Source: JAJDGF01 sp031549325 (GTDB lineage Bacteria; Bacillota; Clostridia; Christensenellales; Aristaeellaceae). From it: a stretch of DNA of 15,658 bases. Shown here in pieces: positions 12,233-15,658 of this stretch. Both the position numbers and the translations under genes were made by a program. The DNA is taken from assembly GCA_031549325.1 (NCBI GenBank), contig JAVBQA010000110.1:1-15658 (forward strand). Reading direction: 5' to 3'. Position 1 is the stretch's first letter. Every line of letters begins with the position of its first letter. The notes beneath the pieces were generated by a model that ran no database searches, had not been told where the DNA came from, and saw nothing but the letters and a program-made list of their open reading frames with translations.

Positions 12233-13624
12233 TTGGAACAAACGAACTACAGAAACCCGCTTGGCTACGAACCGATCCCGCTGCTGCTGCGTCGGTACGC
12301 GCTGCCGGCCGTGACTTCGATGGTGGTGAACGCCATTTACAACATCGTGGATCAGCTGTTCATCGGGCAGGTCGTGGGCACGATCGGCAACGCGGCCACC
12401 ATGGTGACCTTTCCGCTGGTGACGATCACGCTGGGCATTGCCACCATGCTCGGCTCGGGGGGCAGCGCGTTCGCATCGATCCGGCTGGGGGAGCGGAAGC
12501 ATCAGCTGGCCGAGAAGGCCGTGGGCAACGTGCTGATGATGGCGGTGGCGTTCGGTCTGCTGGCGATGGCTGCCGGGCTGCTTTTTCTCGAACCCATCCT
12601 GCGCTTTTTTGCCGCCTCTCCCCAAAGCATGCCCTACGCCAAGGAATACGCGGTCTACATCCTGTTGGGCACGCCGTTCGCCATCGGCTCGGTATGCCTG
12701 TCCAACCTGGTGCGCACCGACGGGCGGCCCATGCTGGCCATGTTCAGCCTGATCGCGGGCGCACTGCTGAACGTTGGGTTGGATGCGCTGTTCATGTTCG
12801 GCTTCGGCTGGGGCGTGATGGGCGCGGCGCTGGCCACGTCGCTGTCCCAGGCGGTCAGCATGGCGATTCTGTGCGTGTATTTCACGCGCTTCGGCCGGAT
12901 GCGATTCAACAAAAACAGCCTGCGGCCGGACGCGCAGGTGTGCCTTCGGATCATGAACCTGGGTATCAGCAGCTGCCTGCTGCAGCTGGCGGGCAGCGCC
13001 ATGCAGATCGTGATGAACAAGGCGCTGATGCACTGGGGCAACCTGAGCCCGGTGACGGGAGACGTAGCACAGTCGGCCATGGGCATCGTGATCAAAGCGA
13101 ACCAGATCTTCCTGTCGGTCTGCATCGGCGTCTCCATCGGCAATCAGCCGATCCTCGGCTTTAACCGGGGCGCGAACCAGCCGAGGCGCATCAAGCAGAG
13201 CTATCTGCTGGCCGCCAAGGTGGCCACAGGGGTTTCGATTTGCGGCTGGTTGGTATTCATGTGCGTCCCGCAGATCATTTTGGGCTGGTTTGACCGCGAT
13301 ACGGGCAGCTTTGCCGCGTTTGGCGCCCACGCCATGCGCACGTTTCTGATGGGCGCGTTCTGCGTTGGGTTCCAGGTGGTATCCACCGGCTATTTTCAGG
13401 CTACCGGCCAGCCGCTCAAGGCCACTGTCCTTTCAACGCTGCGCCAGGTGGTGCTGCTGATCCCGCTGATATTGGTGCTGCCGCTGCTGTTCGGGCTGGA
13501 CGGCGTGCTGTATGCCGGGCCCATCGCAGACCTGAGCGCGGCCGCGCTGGTCTCGGTGTTCATCGTCCACGAGATGAAGCGGCTCAACGCCTGGATCGAG
13601 GGAACCGATGGTGTGCCGAATTGA
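12233..13624 (+). CDS. MATE-family efflux transporter
   Basis: The 463-residue protein has the twelve-helix layout and length of MATE exporters. It opens with NPLGYEPIPLLLRRYALPAVTSM, then NAIYNIVDQLFIGQVVGTIGNAA, the family's first-helix signature. A second, related half begins near residue 230 (NLGISSCLLQLAGSAMQIVMN). Such proteins exchange cations (H+ or Na+) for drugs or metabolites across the membrane; the closest subgroup by eye is the MepA-like one of Firmicutes. The start is TTG, with AGGAAG nine bases upstream; longer versions of the frame begin before the predicted transcript start. It is divergent from the YdcZ operon and shares a short regulatory region. The specific substrate cannot be told from sequence. 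Confidence 0.88.
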   Translation: MEQTNYRNPLGYEPIPLLLRRYALPAVTSMVVNAIYNIVDQLFIGQVVGTIGNAATMVTFPLVTITLGIATMLGSGGSAFASIRLGERKHQLAEKAVGNVLMMAVAFGLLAMAAGLLFLEPILRFFAASPQSMPYAKEYAVYILLGTPFAIGSVCLSNLVRTDGRPMLAMFSLIAGALLNVGLDALFMFGFGWGVMGAALATSLSQAVSMAILCVYFTRFGRMRFNKNSLRPDAQVCLRIMNLGISSCLLQLAGSAMQIVMNKALMHWGNLSPVTGDVAQSAMGIVIKANQIFLSVCIGVSIGNQPILGFNRGANQPRRIKQSYLLAAKVATGVSICGWLVFMCVPQIILGWFDRDTGSFAAFGAHAMRTFLMGAFCVGFQVVSTGYFQATGQPLKATVLSTLRQVVLLIPLILVLPLLFGLDGVLYAGPIADLSAAALVSVFIVHEMKRLNAWIEGTDGVPN

Positions 13625-13654
13625 TAATAACCCGAAACGATAGCATAAATGTGC

Positions 13655-13683
13655 TTGAATTTCCAGTGCGTGCCGGGTAAACT
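13655..13683 (+). promoter_or_regulatory. Promoter of the HAD hydrolase gene
   Basis: TTGAAT (13655-13660), a 17-bp spacer and TAAACT (13678-13683) predict a start near 13690, about 29 nt before the ATG. Confidence 0.55.
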
Positions 13684-13718
13684 GTTGTTAGTGACAACGA
13701 ACCGGAGGGGAAAAAGAC

Positions 13719-14432
13719 ATGCTGAGCACCGTATTGTTCGATTTGGATGGCACGCTGCTGCCGTTCTCCGAGGAGGCGTTTACCCGCGAGTATTTCAAGG
13801 GATTGGCCGCAAAGCTGGGGCCGTTGGGGTTCGAGCCGGAGGCGCTGATCAAGGCGGTATGGGCGGGCACAAAAGCCATGGTGATGAACGACGGCGCTGC
13901 CACGAACGATGTGCGGTTCTGGGATACGTTTTGCGAGCTGACCGCCTGCGATTACGAGCGGACACGCGGGCTGTGCGACGATTTCTACACCACCACGTTT
14001 GACGCCGTGCGCGCGGTGGTGGGTCCGGCGGAATACTCTGCCAAAGTGGTGCGTCAGCTCAGGGATAAGGGCTACACCGTGGCGTTGGCCACCAACCCGG
14101 TGTTCCCGATGGTGGCCGTTCGCACGCGCCTGCACTGGATCGGGCTGGAGCTTTCAGACTTTGCGGTCGTTACCAGCTACGAGGGTTGCCGTTTCTGCAA
14201 GCCCAACCCAAACTATTATCAGGGCATTCTGAACCAGCTGGGCGCGCAGCCACAGGACTGCCTGATGATCGGCAACAGCGTGCCGGAGGACATGTGCTTT
14301 GCCCAGATGGGCGGGCGTGTGTACCTGGTGACCGACCACATGGAGAACCCCAAAGGATTGCCGTTTGCGGATTACCCACAGGGCAGCTTTGAGGCGCTGG
14401 CAGCCTACATCGACGCGCTGCCCGCGATCTGA
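13719..14432 (+). CDS. HAD-superfamily hydrolase
   Basis: The 237-residue protein carries HAD motif I (FDLDGT, Asp8 nucleophile and Asp10), an inserted helical cap (~15-100), motif II (LATNP, Thr125) and motif III (CKPNP, Lys161). Motif IV is GNSVPEDM (185-192), where an acidic pair Glu190-Asp191 replaces the usual GDxxxxD spacing; this variant occurs in some phosphatase subfamilies and is compatible with Mg2+ binding. It probably removes phosphate from a small metabolite, with the substrate unknown. The ATG follows GGAGGGG with eight bases between. It has its own promoter and a strong terminator, so it is monocistronic. Confidence 0.85.
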   Translation: MLSTVLFDLDGTLLPFSEEAFTREYFKGLAAKLGPLGFEPEALIKAVWAGTKAMVMNDGAATNDVRFWDTFCELTACDYERTRGLCDDFYTTTFDAVRAVVGPAEYSAKVVRQLRDKGYTVALATNPVFPMVAVRTRLHWIGLELSDFAVVTSYEGCRFCKPNPNYYQGILNQLGAQPQDCLMIGNSVPEDMCFAQMGGRVYLVTDHMENPKGLPFADYPQGSFEALAAYIDALPAI

Positions 14433-14466
14433 CGACTGGCGATCGCTTCATCTTTCTGCCATCATG

Positions 14467-14501
14467 ACGGCGAGGGTTTTCTTTCACCCTCGCTGTTTTT
14501 T
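14467..14501 (+). terminator. Terminator of the HAD hydrolase gene
   Basis: GCGAGGGT (14470-14477) pairs with ACCCTCGC (14486-14493), extendable by three more pairs on the outside, with an 8-nt loop. TGTTTTTT follows immediately. Confidence 0.85.
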
Positions 14502-14576
14502 GAGGCCATTCCGCGTTTCTCGCGGGCCTATCGCAGGCGTGGCGATCCACTGTTTTTTTGCCGTGGGCAAAGCAAA

Positions 14577-14606
14577 CCCGCGCAGCGGGGGAAACGCTTG
14601 CGCGGG
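14577..14606 (-). terminator. Terminator-like hairpin after the nucleotidyltransferase gene
   Basis: On the minus strand CCCGCGC plus AGCG pairs with CGCT plus GCGCGGG (one bulged A) around TTTCCCC, followed by TTTGCTTTG. It starts nine bases past the stop codon. The U-tract is imperfect. Confidence 0.55.
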
Positions 14607-14614
14607 CAGGATGC

Positions 14615-15529
14615 TTACGTCCAGAGGTGTTCGGGATAGTGACCCTCACTCTTGAGCCGCGCGATGCGCTCGCGCACGAAGGGCATGTCCTCGCTGTAGG
14701 TGACGCCGTACCAGTGGTCCTCGGTGGGCAGCACGCTGACCGAACCGGCGCCCTCGCGGATCAGGCAATCGGGCACATAGGGCAGAAAATACTCGCACTT
14801 CAGCGGGTTCTTGGGGATGTTTTCCAGCAGATACTGCTTAAAGCGTCGCTCGATCTCGCCCATCATGCTGGAGCCAAAGCCCCACATGTTCATGGACACC
14901 AGCGTGTCCGGCGCCAGGTTTGTGTAGGTCTGACCGTTGTCTTCTGTGAAACCAATGCCGCCGTCATACTTCTCGATGCGCACGCGCTCGATGATGCTGG
15001 TCAGGTACCCTTCCGCGTCGGTTTGGCACACCCCACGCGACACATAGCCGAAATCCGTCAGCGTGTTTTTCAACCGAAAGCCCACCATCGCGTGCTGGGA
15101 GGGATCTTTTCGGCCGTTCAGGAAGTCGAAGATCTGCTGATACGCGTGGCGGCCGTAGAAATCGTCGGCGTTGATGGCGGCAAACGGGCCGTCCACCAGG
15201 TTTTTCGCGCTCAGCACTGCGTGTGCGGTACCCCAGGGCTTCACGCGCCCCTCGGGGATGGACACCCCTTCGGGTACGTTCAGCAGATCCTGATAGGAGA
15301 ACTGCAGTTTGACGCGGCCCTGGGTGCGCTTGACCACGGTGTCGATAAAATCCTGCTCGATTTCGCGCTTGATGACCAGAATGATCTGCTCGAAACCGGC
15401 GCGCACGGCGTCGAAAATGGAGTAATCGATGATGGCGCAGCCGTCCGTATCCACCGGGTCGATCTGCTTCAGCCCGCCGTAGCGGCTCCCGAGCCCTGCG
15501 GCCATGATGATCAGACAAGGTTTGTTCAT
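14615..15529 (-). CDS. Sugar-nucleotide pyrophosphorylase-type nucleotidyltransferase
   Basis: The 304-residue cytoplasmic enzyme has the GT-A-like NTP_transferase fold: LIIMAAGLGSRYGGLKQ (residues 6-22, nucleotide-binding signature with R16 and K21), the base-contact segment PWGTAHAVLSA (98-108) and the metal/nucleotide motif INADDFYG (119-126, D122/D123). Such enzymes join a sugar-1-phosphate to an NTP to give an NDP-sugar for cell-wall or exopolysaccharide synthesis. This subgroup is often annotated simply as nucleotidyltransferase; UTP-glucose-1-phosphate type activity is possible but unproven. I chose the ATG at 15529, with GGGGG eight bases upstream, over the one at 15544, which lacks a ribosome site. 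A strong sigma-A promoter drives it. Confidence 0.85.
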   Translation of the reverse strand: MNKPCLIIMAAGLGSRYGGLKQIDPVDTDGCAIIDYSIFDAVRAGFEQIILVIKREIEQDFIDTVVKRTQGRVKLQFSYQDLLNVPEGVSIPEGRVKPWGTAHAVLSAKNLVDGPFAAINADDFYGRHAYQQIFDFLNGRKDPSQHAMVGFRLKNTLTDFGYVSRGVCQTDAEGYLTSIIERVRIEKYDGGIGFTEDNGQTYTNLAPDTLVSMNMWGFGSSMMGEIERRFKQYLLENIPKNPLKCEYFLPYVPDCLIREGAGSVSVLPTEDHWYGVTYSEDMPFVRERIARLKSEGHYPEHLWT

Positions 15530-15562
15530 TGTGCGTGCCCCCATTTTTGCGTTACTGGGAAT

Positions 15563-15591
15563 ATCCTATCAGGATCGGGATTTGCTGTCAA
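15563..15591 (-). promoter_or_regulatory. Promoter of the nucleotidyltransferase gene
   Basis: On the minus strand a perfect TTGACA (15586-15591) and TAGGAT (15563-15568) have exactly 17 bp between. The predicted start is near 15556, about 27 nt before the ATG at 15529. Confidence 0.8.
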
Positions 15592-15605
15592 TAGTGTGAT
15601 TCGAC

Positions 15606-15634
15606 TTGATTTCGACACACCAGCGTGCTATAGT
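15606..15634 (+). promoter_or_regulatory. Rightward promoter for a gene beyond the window
   Basis: TTGATT (15606-15611), a 17-bp spacer and TATAGT (15629-15634) face right, divergent from the nucleotidyltransferase promoter. GATAGGAG (15651-15658) at the very end looks like the ribosome site of the next gene. Confidence 0.6.
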
Positions 15635-15658
15635 TGCGCTGACACCAATAGATAGGAG

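Noticed and set aside
12128..13330. 400-codon minus-strand frame opposite the MATE gene.
   Set aside because: Antisense shadow of a GC-rich membrane-protein gene; its composition (His, Gln, Arg) is typical of such shadows and the plus frame has firm homology.
14558..15655. 365-codon plus-strand frame opposite the nucleotidyltransferase.
   Set aside because: It runs through the terminator, the nucleotidyltransferase gene and both divergent promoters, and has no recognisable domain.

Overview
The window looks like chromosomal DNA of a high-GC Firmicute, probably a gut-type member of the Clostridia. The evidence is strong AGGAGG-type ribosome sites, canonical TTGACA/TATAAT-type promoters with 17-18 bp spacers, U-tailed terminators, frequent TTG/GTG starts and Firmicute-type families (paired YdcZ transporters, a thioester domain, an ECF-S-like membrane domain). 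No 16S or other taxonomic marker is present, so the assignment is inference.

Left part (1-3483): the 5' part of an HK97-type major capsid gene (minus strand, running off the left edge) and the last ~30 codons of the gene before it, probably the prohead protease. At about 949-961 this prophage DNA abuts, head to head, a visibly AT-richer restriction-modification gene on the plus strand. That gene encodes nuclease, N6-adenine methylase and target-recognition parts in one chain, but it lacks its start and carries a -1 frameshift near 1087. Both genes lose their 5' ends at the same junction. A terminator follows, then a tRNA-Val(CAC) on the minus strand with its own promoter, a structured leader and a terminator.

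Middle (3484-5577): an interval of about 700 bp with no confident gene holds a nested palindromic element (3697-3958), a coding-like remnant and a possible 49-codon leader ORF. It ends at a gene for a signal-less thioester-domain protein with a tail very rich in cysteine.

Channel block (5578-8558, minus): a DUF1801 protein, a homologue of pentameric ligand-gated ion channels, and a six-TM voltage-gated-type K+ channel with an extra C-terminal membrane domain resembling ECF transporter S components. All three are collinear, and one promoter is visible upstream of the first. Divergent from them is a secreted GH114/TM1410-like protein with its own promoter and a terminator shared with the next gene.

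Right part (9553-15658): an overlapping operon of two YdcZ-type small transporters and a short MetH-like methyltransferase with homocysteine and pterin modules but no cobalamin module. A divergent MATE transporter follows, then a HAD hydrolase and a sugar-nucleotidyltransferase, each with recognisable promoters and terminators. At the right edge a second, rightward promoter and a ribosome site point to a gene just outside the window.

The most unusual items are the K+ channel/ECF-S fusion beside a pLGIC homologue, the Cys-rich thioester protein without export or anchor signals, the nested palindrome, and the double-truncation junction.
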